This document shows positions 44,555-52,035 of a DNA stretch of 64,000 bases, piece by piece; position 1 is the stretch's first letter; every line of letters starts with the position of its first letter. This stretch comes from Planctomycetota bacterium (GTDB taxonomy: Bacteria > Planctomycetota > Phycisphaerae > Phycisphaerales > SM1A02), in the NCBI GenBank assembly GCA_024226535.1, contig JAAELP010000155.1, positions 1-64,000 of the forward strand, given 5' to 3'. Under the pieces are notes generated by a model. The model did no database searches and had not been told where the DNA came from. It worked only from the letters and a program-made list of their open reading frames with translations. The position numbers and the translations under genes are program-made.

Positions 44555-44971
44555 ATGATCCACCAGGACCACATCGAGTTCGCGACGAACGGCCACGGCC
44601 ACATGACCGACCTCACCGAGCGTGTGACGCGCATCGTGCGCGAGTCCGGTGTCGAGACCGGGCTCGCCCACGTGTTCAACGTCGGCAGCACCGGCGCGCT
44701 CGGCACGATCGAGTTCGAGCCGGGGCTCGAGCGCGACCTGCCGGAAGTGCTCGACAAGCTCATCCCGCCCGGACGCGACTACGGCCACGAGCAGGCGTGG
44801 CACGACGGCAACGCGCACTCGCACCTTCAGGCGACGTGGCTGGGTCCGGAGATCACCGTGCCGGTCGCCTCCGGCCGCCCCGTGCTCGGCACGTGGCAGC
44901 AGGTGTTCCACCTCGAGTGCGACGTGCGGGCACGGGAGCGCACGGTCGTGGTGACCGTACAGGGCGGTTGA
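44555..44971 (+). CDS. yjbQ: YjbQ family (UPF0047) protein
   Basis: 138 residues, the normal length for the family, which in E. coli has a secondary thiamine phosphate synthase activity of uncertain physiological meaning. Conserved features are GLAHVFNVGSTGALGTIEFE, the metal-site DGNAHSHLQATWLGPE with its HxH, and GTWQQVFHLECD. Cytoplasmic trimer in known structures. TAGATT lies six bases before the ATG and no ribosome binding site is present, consistent with a leaderless transcript. It is divergent from the preceding exported protein gene and 57 bases upstream of the next gene, which has its own -10-like hexamer. Confidence 0.9.
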   Translation: MIHQDHIEFATNGHGHMTDLTERVTRIVRESGVETGLAHVFNVGSTGALGTIEFEPGLERDLPEVLDKLIPPGRDYGHEQAWHDGNAHSHLQATWLGPEITVPVASGRPVLGTWQQVFHLECDVRARERTVVVTVQGG

Positions 44972-45016
44972 CGCCGCGTTCCCCGGAAAGTCCTCGCGAT
45001 GAGCGCTCGGCCGTTT

Positions 45017-45022
45017 TAGGAT
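45017..45022 (+). promoter_or_regulatory. -10-like hexamer TAGGAT, six bases before the FG-GAP/LamG gene
   Basis: TANNNT at the leaderless spacing; no Shine-Dalgarno before ATG 45029. Confidence 0.5.
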
Positions 45023-45028
45023 CGAGCG

Positions 45029-47566
45029 ATGATCAACCCACGCCACGTCATCTCCGTGACCGCCGCGGCGATAGGCCTGATCGCCGCCGCCGCACCGGGC
45101 CAGCTCGACTTCGACCCGCAGCCGGGCACGCTCATCGCCTTCGACGGCATCGGGAGCACGGTCTGCCATGACATGGACGGCGTCAACGGGCCCGACCTCG
45201 TGGTCGGCTCCGGCGACTTCGGCGGCCACACGTACGGCATCTTCTACAACGACGGCGCCGGCGGGTTCGGCAGCCCGACGATCCTCGACATCGGAACCGA
45301 TATGCCGGACATCGCCGTCGGCGACTGGGACGGCAACGGCCTGACCGACGTGTTCGGCCTCCACGAGCGGATCGGCGACGATCGGCTCCGGATCTTTCGT
45401 CAGACGAGCCTGGGAGTGTGGGATACGAGCGCGTTCGCCGTGCTCCCCGGGAACCGCGACCTCATCGTGAGCGGTGACCTCAACGGCGATGCGAAGGTGG
45501 ACCTCGTCATCGGCAACCCGGACGCCGGGCTCGTGGAGGTCTACCTCAACACCGGCACCGGCGGTCCCCCCTTCCTCACCTCCAGCTACTCGATGGGCGC
45601 CGTGACCGACATTCGCATCTGCGACTTCAACGCCGACGGCGCGCCGGACCTCGCCACCGTCAGCGCGAGCGACGGTTTCTTCCGCGTCCGCATGAACGAC
45701 GGCCTCGGGAACTTCCCCTCCGCGTCGGCGAACTTCATCATCGGCTCCGAGCCGAGCTGGATCGCGTGCGGCGATCTCAACGGCGACGGGCTCCCGGATG
45801 TCGCGATTGCCAAGAAGGGCAACGACACGGTCATCATTCTGCTGGCGATTGCGAGCGGCGGGTTCACGGTCATCCCGCCCGTCCCGGCCGGACCATTTCC
45901 TTCACACATCGTCTGCGGTGACTTCGACTGCGACGGGGATATCGATCTCGTTGTTTCCAGGGGCCTCACCGGGGGGGGCGCTCTTCCACCGTTGCGCGGT
46001 CTGCTCAACGACGGAACGGGCACCGGCTGGACCGAGACCGCCCCATTCGGCGGAACGGCGAGCATCGGCGGCGCCAGCGGGCTGCACGCGTGCGAGTGGG
46101 ACGGTGCGCCGGGACTCGACCTCGTCGAGCTCACGCCTCCGGGCGTTCTTGGCGCGGTTCTCTTACTCAACATCGGAGCGGCATGCGACGCGTGCATCGA
46201 TCCCCCCGCCGGCGCCAAGGCGTGGTACGCGGCCGATCTCTGCCTGCCCGACGACCTCTACGGCAACCACGATGGGGCGGTCACCGGTGGGCTCTTCTGC
46301 CCCGAGCCGAAGGTCGGCGGCGCGGCGCTCGGGTTCGATCCGACCCCGACCTACACGACCGTACCCGACGATTGCGAGCTGAATCCCGACGACCACGACT
46401 TCTCGGTGAACACCTGGGTGCGCACGAACGCCCCGGGCTTCCAGCCGATCCTCGCCAAGAGTGGGGCGCCCGGGTACGAGTTGACGCTGCTGCACGGCCA
46501 GCCGCGTTTCGTGGTCTGCGATTCGGCGTTCTGCTGGCTCACGGAGGGCTCGTCGCTCATCAACGACGGCGACTGGCATCACGTCGCCTTCACGATGGAA
46601 CGCGGACCGAGCACGATCATCCGGCTGTATGTGGATGGCCTGCTGGAGAACACTGTGCTCGCGGCGGGTATGGGCGAGGTGAATCCGTCAACCGCGCTCC
46701 TGCTGGGTGCGATTCCATCGCCAACCCCGTCGTCGTTCATGGACGGCGCGATCGACGAGTTGCAGATCCACGACCGCCTGCTCAGCGTCGGCGAGATCCA
46801 GGCGATCTACCGCGTGGGAATCGCGGGACAGTGCAAGGACGTGTGCGCCCCTTCGGGCGAGTGCGTGTCGCCGGAGTTCCCGGTTCTCACGGCCGGGACG
46901 GAAGACGACTTCGCTCTTCCGTCGGAACCCGCGACGCCAGGCGCCGTGCTCGCGGCGACGTGCGCAGGCTCGGTCGACTTCGACGTGGTTCCGGCCGGGG
47001 CATCGGTGTGCCACACGTTCGACGCGCTTCCCGAGAAGATCGTCGGTGGCACGCTGACGGTGCGTATCCAGGCGAACGCCACCGGCGACGCATGCAACGA
47101 CGAGATCCGCCTCCAGGCGACCGGCGGGATTCCGGCATTCCTCTGGGCGAGCCGGTTCGGCGAGGCGGGCACGGGTCTCTGCTCGGGTTCCGACGGCCTG
47201 CTCGAGTGCGAGTGGGATGCCCCACGGGAGTACACGCTGTGCCTCGACCTCGCAGCGCTCCCGACGTTCGGCGGAACGACGACGAGCGTCATCGACGACA
47301 TGAACGCCAGCGGGCGTCTCGACGTCCAGGTCCTCGACGACACCGCCGTCGACTCCATGGAGCTTCGCGTCGTGACCTGCCCGTGCCCCAGCGATCTCAG
47401 CGGCAACGGTTCCGTCGGGTTCGAGGACACGCTCCAGATCATCGCGAACTGGGGCCCGTGCCCCGATCCATGCCCGGGCACGCCCTGCCCGTGGGATCTC
47501 AACGGCAACTGCAACGTCGACTTCGCCGACATCCTCGTCGTGATCGCGACGTGGGGTCCGTGCTGA
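45029..47566 (+). CDS. Exported FG-GAP / LamG protein with dockerin-like repeats
   Basis: 845 residues. After a signal peptide (about 1-24) come five to seven FG-GAP/VCBS repeats (about 30-390; GDWDGNGLTD, GDLNGDAKVD, GDLNGDGLPD, GDFDCDGDID), then a laminin-G/concanavalin-like domain (about 395-610; FSVNTWVRTNAPGFQPILAK, DGDWHHVAFTMERGPSTIIR, IDELQIHDRLLSVGE). A further beta-sandwich (about 640-790) follows, and the protein ends in two dockerin-like units (DLSGNGSVGFEDTLQIIANW, DLNGNCNVDFADILVVIATW). LamG usually binds sugars; the protein is probably a surface or extracellular adhesin. Starts at ATG 45029 with a leaderless-type -10 rather than a Shine-Dalgarno. Confidence 0.85.
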   Translation: MINPRHVISVTAAAIGLIAAAAPGQLDFDPQPGTLIAFDGIGSTVCHDMDGVNGPDLVVGSGDFGGHTYGIFYNDGAGGFGSPTILDIGTDMPDIAVGDWDGNGLTDVFGLHERIGDDRLRIFRQTSLGVWDTSAFAVLPGNRDLIVSGDLNGDAKVDLVIGNPDAGLVEVYLNTGTGGPPFLTSSYSMGAVTDIRICDFNADGAPDLATVSASDGFFRVRMNDGLGNFPSASANFIIGSEPSWIACGDLNGDGLPDVAIAKKGNDTVIILLAIASGGFTVIPPVPAGPFPSHIVCGDFDCDGDIDLVVSRGLTGGGALPPLRGLLNDGTGTGWTETAPFGGTASIGGASGLHACEWDGAPGLDLVELTPPGVLGAVLLLNIGAACDACIDPPAGAKAWYAADLCLPDDLYGNHDGAVTGGLFCPEPKVGGAALGFDPTPTYTTVPDDCELNPDDHDFSVNTWVRTNAPGFQPILAKSGAPGYELTLLHGQPRFVVCDSAFCWLTEGSSLINDGDWHHVAFTMERGPSTIIRLYVDGLLENTVLAAGMGEVNPSTALLLGAIPSPTPSSFMDGAIDELQIHDRLLSVGEIQAIYRVGIAGQCKDVCAPSGECVSPEFPVLTAGTEDDFALPSEPATPGAVLAATCAGSVDFDVVPAGASVCHTFDALPEKIVGGTLTVRIQANATGDACNDEIRLQATGGIPAFLWASRFGEAGTGLCSGSDGLLECEWDAPREYTLCLDLAALPTFGGTTTSVIDDMNASGRLDVQVLDDTAVDSMELRVVTCPCPSDLSGNGSVGFEDTLQIIANWGPCPDPCPGTPCPWDLNGNCNVDFADILVVIATWGPC

Positions 47567-47587
47567 ACGAATCTGCGCGTCTTCCTG

Positions 47588-47615
47588 TTGACAACTGAAC
47601 CTCGCGCGTTACAAG
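47588..47615 (+). promoter_or_regulatory. Sigma-70-like promoter (TTGACA, 16 bases, TACAAG)
   Basis: Consensus -35 at 47588-47593 and a near-consensus -10 at 47610-47615, upstream of the Cys-rich protein gene. Predicted leader is about 57 bases and the gene has a Shine-Dalgarno, unlike the leaderless genes nearby. Confidence 0.55.
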
Positions 47616-47678
47616 TCAGTGCGTTGCGCCATACCGGGCGCGCGGCGTACTTTGTGGGTCGGATTGCAGGACATCGCT

Positions 47679-48926
47679 ATGACTCGTCGAATCGCTCTGG
47701 TCGGGCTGTGCGCTATCATTGTGCCCGTATTCCTGCTCGTTACGATCTCGACGCACGCCCGAGATCCGGCCGCGCCAGCACGCGCTCCCGCGGACGCACC
47801 GGGACCCCCGATCGGCGCCTGCTGCTTCCCCGACGGCACGTGCGTGGACGGCGTCACCGAGGCCGACTGCATCAACGCCGGTGGTCTGGCATGGATCGAG
47901 AACGACCAATGCTCCTTCATCGTCTGCCCGGACCAACAGGTCTGTGGGCCCGGCGCCGGCGACTGCTTCCAGTCCAACGGCACCCCGGGCTGCGAGGACG
48001 TGGAGTGCTGCGAGACGGTGTGCGCGATCGACCCGTTCTGCTGTGACGCGATCTGGGATGGCATGTGCGTCGACCACGCGTTCAAGACCTGCGTACTCAC
48101 CGGCCCGGTCGCCTGTTGCTTCCCGGACGGGAGTTGTCACGAGTTGACCATCGACTCCTGCGCACACATCGGCGCCGTCCCGCAGCCGCCGGGGACGAAC
48201 TGCTCGAACGTCCTGTGCGAACCGGCGAGCAGTTGCCCGCCGGACCTGGACGGCAGCGGCACCGTCGGGTTCGGCGACATCCTGGTGATCATCGGCGCAT
48301 GGGGGCCGTGCATCGGCTGTCCCGAGGACCTGAACGGAAACGGCGCCGTCGACTTCGGCGACATCCTTGTCGTCATCGGCGCGTGGGGTCCGTGTCCGAC
48401 GATCGTACTCGGCGCCTGTTGCATCATCGACGAGACCATCTGCCTCGACGTCTGGCAGGCCGTCTGCGACACGCTCGACGCCGTCTTCTCGGGAGAGGGG
48501 CCGACGTGCGACACGTTCAACTGCGGCGACGCCACGCCGGTCTGTGATCACTGTCACAACTACAGCCGGAACTTCAACGAGTGCCTCCACTGGGCCAATG
48601 ACGTCAACGGCGCGGCGTGCAGCAAGAAGGCATGCATCAACAACATCATCGATACCGACACCTGCGATCATCACGACCGTACGGGCAACTCGACGTGTGA
48701 GAACAAGACCGAGAAGAAACCGCTGGGCATTCAGAGGCTCTACGCAGCCAAGTGTCCCGGCGGGAACGTCGCGTGGAACCTGTTCGAGACGATCTACTAC
48801 GACGACTGTGGGGATACGTGCTTCGCCCACGCGCTCTATGACAGTTGCGTTACGCCGAACTGCAAGGGCAAGTTGCTGAGGGGTCCGGACAACCGCGGCA
48901 AGCGCAAGAAGTGCGGGTGCCCGTGA
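47679..48926 (+). CDS. Cys-rich exported protein with internal dockerin-like repeats
   Basis: 415 residues with over forty cysteines. The N-terminus has a hydrophobic signal segment (RIALVGLCAIIVPVFLLVTI). Two Cys-rich units follow (GACCFPDGTCVDGVTEADC and ACCFPDGSCHELTIDSC) with a CCETVC/CCDAIWDGMC block between. Two dockerin-like units sit in the middle (DLDGSGTVGFGDILVIIGAW at about 207, DLNGNGAVDFGDILVVIGAW at about 235), whereas in the other six proteins they are at the C-terminus. After them comes a further Cys-rich unit and a roughly 110-residue domain ending in a basic tail (RGKRKKCGCP) with no recognised family. AGGA lies upstream of ATG 47679. Probably a disulfide-stabilised secreted protein; function unknown. 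Confidence 0.78.
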   Translation: MTRRIALVGLCAIIVPVFLLVTISTHARDPAAPARAPADAPGPPIGACCFPDGTCVDGVTEADCINAGGLAWIENDQCSFIVCPDQQVCGPGAGDCFQSNGTPGCEDVECCETVCAIDPFCCDAIWDGMCVDHAFKTCVLTGPVACCFPDGSCHELTIDSCAHIGAVPQPPGTNCSNVLCEPASSCPPDLDGSGTVGFGDILVIIGAWGPCIGCPEDLNGNGAVDFGDILVVIGAWGPCPTIVLGACCIIDETICLDVWQAVCDTLDAVFSGEGPTCDTFNCGDATPVCDHCHNYSRNFNECLHWANDVNGAACSKKACINNIIDTDTCDHHDRTGNSTCENKTEKKPLGIQRLYAAKCPGGNVAWNLFETIYYDDCGDTCFAHALYDSCVTPNCKGKLLRGPDNRGKRKKCGCP

Positions 48927-48979
48927 TGTCCCGACCACCGGCAGAGTCCCGACCGACAGGTTCGAAGAGGAGTCCCCTC

Positions 48980-49969
48980 ATGTACCGCAAGCACCACCGT
49001 TGGCTCGGAGGCGGTCTCGCGATCACCGTGTTGATCTCGATCTCGGTCGCCCTGATTACTCTCCGCACGACGGCCAAGCCGGCCGCCGGCGACATCCTGG
49101 CGGAACTTGCGGCGCGCGATGCTGCGCTGTGCTCCGGCGGATTCACCTCGACCTTCGAAATGCGTCTGCCCGCGGTGCTGTTCGACGCCGGGCAGGGTGA
49201 CGAGGTGGACCAGGGAATCGTCACCTGCAGCGCGACGGAGGTCGGGGTCAGCCTCGACGCCACCTACGAGCAGGACCCCATACACCGTGCCGTCGATACG
49301 TTCAACTATCACGAGATGGACGTCGACGAGGCCCTTAACCTCATCGTCTGGCGCACCGCCGCAAAACAGACGCTCTCGGCGCCAGATCTCAACGACACGA
49401 TCGCCGACAAGGAAGTCCTGATCGTCGACTCCGGCAACGTGGTCATCTCGACCGACCCCCACCGAATGCTCTACCGGTACGCTGTCGGCGAAGACGACAA
49501 CATCTTCGTCTACGAACAGTTCCTCCTGGCCTCCGGGCGCGGATACGCGCAGCACCTCGCCACGCTCGTCTCCGAGACGCCCCTCGGCGGCGGCCTCACC
49601 GAGGTCGTGGCGACCGGAACGTACGGGGTGGGTTACCCGGGTACATGGACGCTGATCGTGGACACCCTCGCCGATCTGCTCGTCCGCTCCGCGAGCTTCG
49701 TCGACGACGAGACCGCCGAGGTGGCGCTCACGACGACGTGCACGGGCAGCCTCACCGACGGCGGGCAGACGATCGGGGCCTCCGGCACCTACAACTACGA
49801 CGTGAACGCAGGGCACATCTATACCGTTGAGTTCACGAACCTGACGTTCGTGGCCACGACCGACGCGATATTGCTCCTGGACCTTCGCACCGCGATCACC
49901 GCACCGCCGCTGAAGGGGTCGGAGACCGTCGACTACAGCGTCGAGCCTCCGGTCCGGATCTTCCACTAG
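48980..49969 (+). CDS. Membrane-anchored or exported protein of unknown function
   Basis: 329 residues. The N-terminus is MYRKHHR followed by one hydrophobic helix (WLGGGLAITVLISISVALIT), which could be an uncleaved anchor or a signal peptide. The remaining ~295 residues are mixed alpha/beta (FTSTFEMRLPAVLFDAGQGD, YRYAVGEDDNIFVYEQFLLA) with no recognisable domain; the layout (a repeated assessment of a stored property, LADLLVRSASFVDDE) resembles exported planctomycete proteins of unknown role. ATG 48980 has AGGAG seven bases upstream. An in-frame ATG at 48926 overlaps the stop of the preceding gene (TGATG) and would add 18 residues. It follows the Cys-rich gene closely and is probably cotranscribed with it. 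Confidence 0.65.
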   Translation: MYRKHHRWLGGGLAITVLISISVALITLRTTAKPAAGDILAELAARDAALCSGGFTSTFEMRLPAVLFDAGQGDEVDQGIVTCSATEVGVSLDATYEQDPIHRAVDTFNYHEMDVDEALNLIVWRTAAKQTLSAPDLNDTIADKEVLIVDSGNVVISTDPHRMLYRYAVGEDDNIFVYEQFLLASGRGYAQHLATLVSETPLGGGLTEVVATGTYGVGYPGTWTLIVDTLADLLVRSASFVDDETAEVALTTTCTGSLTDGGQTIGASGTYNYDVNAGHIYTVEFTNLTFVATTDAILLLDLRTAITAPPLKGSETVDYSVEPPVRIFH

Positions 49970-50087
49970 CGGCGAGATTCGTGTCCCCCGATGACGCCGT
50001 TCGGGCAACTCCTCATAGGTTCCATGGGCGACCTGCCGCCTCACCGCGGCGATCGACCAGACGAGCCAACCCCTTTGAGGAGCAACC

Positions 50088-51401
50088 ATGAAGATCTCAA
50101 TGACCGCAACCGGCGCGTATGTGATCTCGGCCGTGACGTACGCGGCGACCGTCCAAGCCCAGAATGTTGTCGTCGATACGGGCCAGACCGGCTGCTACAA
50201 CCAGTCTGCAGAGATCACGTGTCCCGCGCCCGGCGAGCCGTTCTACGGTCAGGACAGCCAGCTTGACGGCGCGCAGCCCGGCTACCAGGACAACGGCGAC
50301 GGGACGGTGACGGATCTGAACACCGCGCTGATGTGGCAGAAGACGCCTGATTTCGAGAACAAGCTCGCGTGGTCGGCTGCCGTGACGCACGCCCAGGGCC
50401 TCGAACTCGCCGGACATGACGACTGGCGACTGCCGACACTCAAGGAACTCTATTCCCTCATCGATTTCATGGGCAGCCAGTTCAGCCTGACGCCGTACAT
50501 CGACACTGCGTACTTCGACTTCCAATACGACCCGGTGGAGACGAAGAACACGCAGTACTGGTCCAGCACGGTGTATGTCGGCACGACGATGCAGGGAGAT
50601 CCCACGGCGTTCGGCGTGAACTTCGCCGATGGTCGCATCAAGGGCTATCCGAAGGACATCGGGTTCTTCAGCGCGTACGTTCGCTGCGTCCGCAGCGATA
50701 CCGAATACGGCGTCAACAACTTCGTGGACAACGGTGACGGGACCGTCACCGACCTCGCGTCCGGCCTGATGTGGACGAAGGCGGACAGCGCCACCGAGAT
50801 GAACTGGGAGCAGGCGCTCGCCTACGCCGAGAACCTCGAACACGCCGGCTACAGCGACTGGAGCCTGCCGAATGCCAAGGAGCTCCAGGGCGTCGTCGAC
50901 TACACCCGGGCGCCGGACGCGACGGTTCAGGCCCAGCAAGGGCCCGCGATCGATCCGATCTTCGACGTGACCGACGCCGAGTCATGGTGTTGGGCGAGCA
51001 CGACGCATCTGGACGGCCCGGTGCCGGACCGCGCGGTGTATGTCTGTTTCGGTCAGGCGTGGGGGTATATGGGCCCGGCCGGAGCCGGCCAGTGGCTGAA
51101 CGTGCACGGCGCCGGATCGCAGCGAAGCGATCCGAAGGACGGTGATCCCAGCGCGTTCCCCTTCGGTCTTGGCCCGCAGGGCGACGAGATACGGATCTTC
51201 AACTACGTCCGCTGCGTCCGCAGCGTCGGAGGATGCAGCGCGGATGTCACGGGCAACGGCACCGTCGACTTCGGCGATGTGCTCGCGGTGGTGGGCGCCT
51301 GGGGACCGTGCACCGGATGCCCGCAGGATCTCGACGGCGACGGCGAAGTCGCGTTCAGCGACATCCTGGCCGTGATCGGTTCATGGGGACCGTGCCCCTG
51401 A
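50088..51401 (+). CDS. Exported DUF1566 (Lcl C-terminal-like) tandem protein with dockerin-like repeats
   Basis: 437 residues behind AGGAGCAACC. Signal peptide at about 1-24 (ends VQAQ). Two DUF1566 domains follow in tandem (about 60-205 and 210-380), each with the pattern NGDGTVTDLNTALMWQKTPD / NGDGTVTDLASGLMWTKADS, a GHDDWRLPTLKELYSLIDF / GYSDWSLPNAKELQGVVDY segment, a YWSST or CWASTTH segment, and a final YVRCVRS strand. This C-type-lectin-like fold is typical of surface ligand-binding proteins, as in Legionella Lcl. Two dockerin-like units end the protein (DVTGNGTVDFGDVLAVVGAW, DLDGDGEVAFSDILAVIGSW). Likely role: adhesion to glycans or collagen-like matrices; inferred. Confidence 0.85.
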   Translation: MKISMTATGAYVISAVTYAATVQAQNVVVDTGQTGCYNQSAEITCPAPGEPFYGQDSQLDGAQPGYQDNGDGTVTDLNTALMWQKTPDFENKLAWSAAVTHAQGLELAGHDDWRLPTLKELYSLIDFMGSQFSLTPYIDTAYFDFQYDPVETKNTQYWSSTVYVGTTMQGDPTAFGVNFADGRIKGYPKDIGFFSAYVRCVRSDTEYGVNNFVDNGDGTVTDLASGLMWTKADSATEMNWEQALAYAENLEHAGYSDWSLPNAKELQGVVDYTRAPDATVQAQQGPAIDPIFDVTDAESWCWASTTHLDGPVPDRAVYVCFGQAWGYMGPAGAGQWLNVHGAGSQRSDPKDGDPSAFPFGLGPQGDEIRIFNYVRCVRSVGGCSADVTGNGTVDFGDVLAVVGAWGPCTGCPQDLDGDGEVAFSDILAVIGSWGPCP

Positions 51402-51494
51402 AGGCCCCTGAAGCACGCCAAACGAGCTTCGGTTGATACGCAGGGCTTGTTGGTCAAGGCTGGCCCTGGATCGCCTGGGGACGGTGACGATCGG

Positions 51495-52004
51495 TCAGCC
51501 CAGTTCCATCACGTGGTCGAGCATCTTCTCGCCGTCGAAGATGAACCGACCGAGGAAGGGCGTGCCGTCGAGCATGTGCGGGATCCAGAGGTAGTCGTCC
51601 TCCCACATCTCGTCGTACGGGATCGCGTCGACCGGCGTCCACAGCGGGATCGCCTCGTCCGTCTCGATCGGCTCGCCCTCGAACCCGTCCGCGACGTAGA
51701 TGTGCACGTGCAGCGAGTAGCCGTCGACGAATTGGAAGCTGTTCTCGCCGGCGAGCGCGATACCCGTGGGCGTGATGCCGAGCTCTTCCTCGGCCTCGCG
51801 GATCGCGCAGGCCTGGGGTAATTCCCCCGGCTCGGTGCGCCCACCGGGGCCGTTGATCTTGCCCGCCCCGAGGCCGCGCTTCTTGCGGATGAGCAGGATC
51901 TCGCGGTCACGACGCACGAACACGAGCGTCGCGGGATCCACGGGTGACCACGCGTCCCAGTCGATCCCCGCGATGGTCCTGACGTCGGCGGCTTCTCGGC
52001 TCAT
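51495..52004 (-). CDS. Nudix hydrolase, MTH1-like
   Basis: 169 residues. The Nudix box is intact (GGRTEPGE, seven residues, then REAEEELGI), supplying the Mg-binding glutamates. The C-terminal segment [20 protein letters not shown] ... [15 protein letters not shown] resembles the MTH1 branch (WxIPxxxMWxDDxxWxP), which hydrolyses oxidised purine nucleoside triphosphates such as 8-oxo-dGTP. A hydrolysis specificity for 8-oxo-dGTP is inferred. TACCAT ends exactly six bases before ATG 52004, predicting leaderless expression, and it is divergent from recQ across 31 bases. Confidence 0.88.
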   Translation of the reverse strand: MSREAADVRTIAGIDWDAWSPVDPATLVFVRRDREILLIRKKRGLGAGKINGPGGRTEPGELPQACAIREAEEELGITPTGIALAGENSFQFVDGYSLHVHIYVADGFEGEPIETDEAIPLWTPVDAIPYDEMWEDDYLWIPHMLDGTPFLGRFIFDGEKMLDHVMELG

Positions 52005-52010
52005 GGCCGC

Positions 52011-52016
52011 ATGGTA
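52011..52016 (-). promoter_or_regulatory. -10-like hexamer TACCAT, six bases before the Nudix gene
   Basis: TANNNT at the leaderless spacing on the minus strand, in the 31-base gap shared with recQ. Confidence 0.5.
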
Positions 52017-52023
52017 ACGAACG

Positions 52024-52029
52024 TATACT
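52024..52029 (+). promoter_or_regulatory. -10-like hexamer TATACT, six bases before recQ
   Basis: Close to consensus TATAAT and at leaderless spacing from GTG 52036. It is nearly back to back with the Nudix hexamer, so the two promoters are tightly nested. Confidence 0.55.
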
Positions 52030-52035
52030 CTGCGC

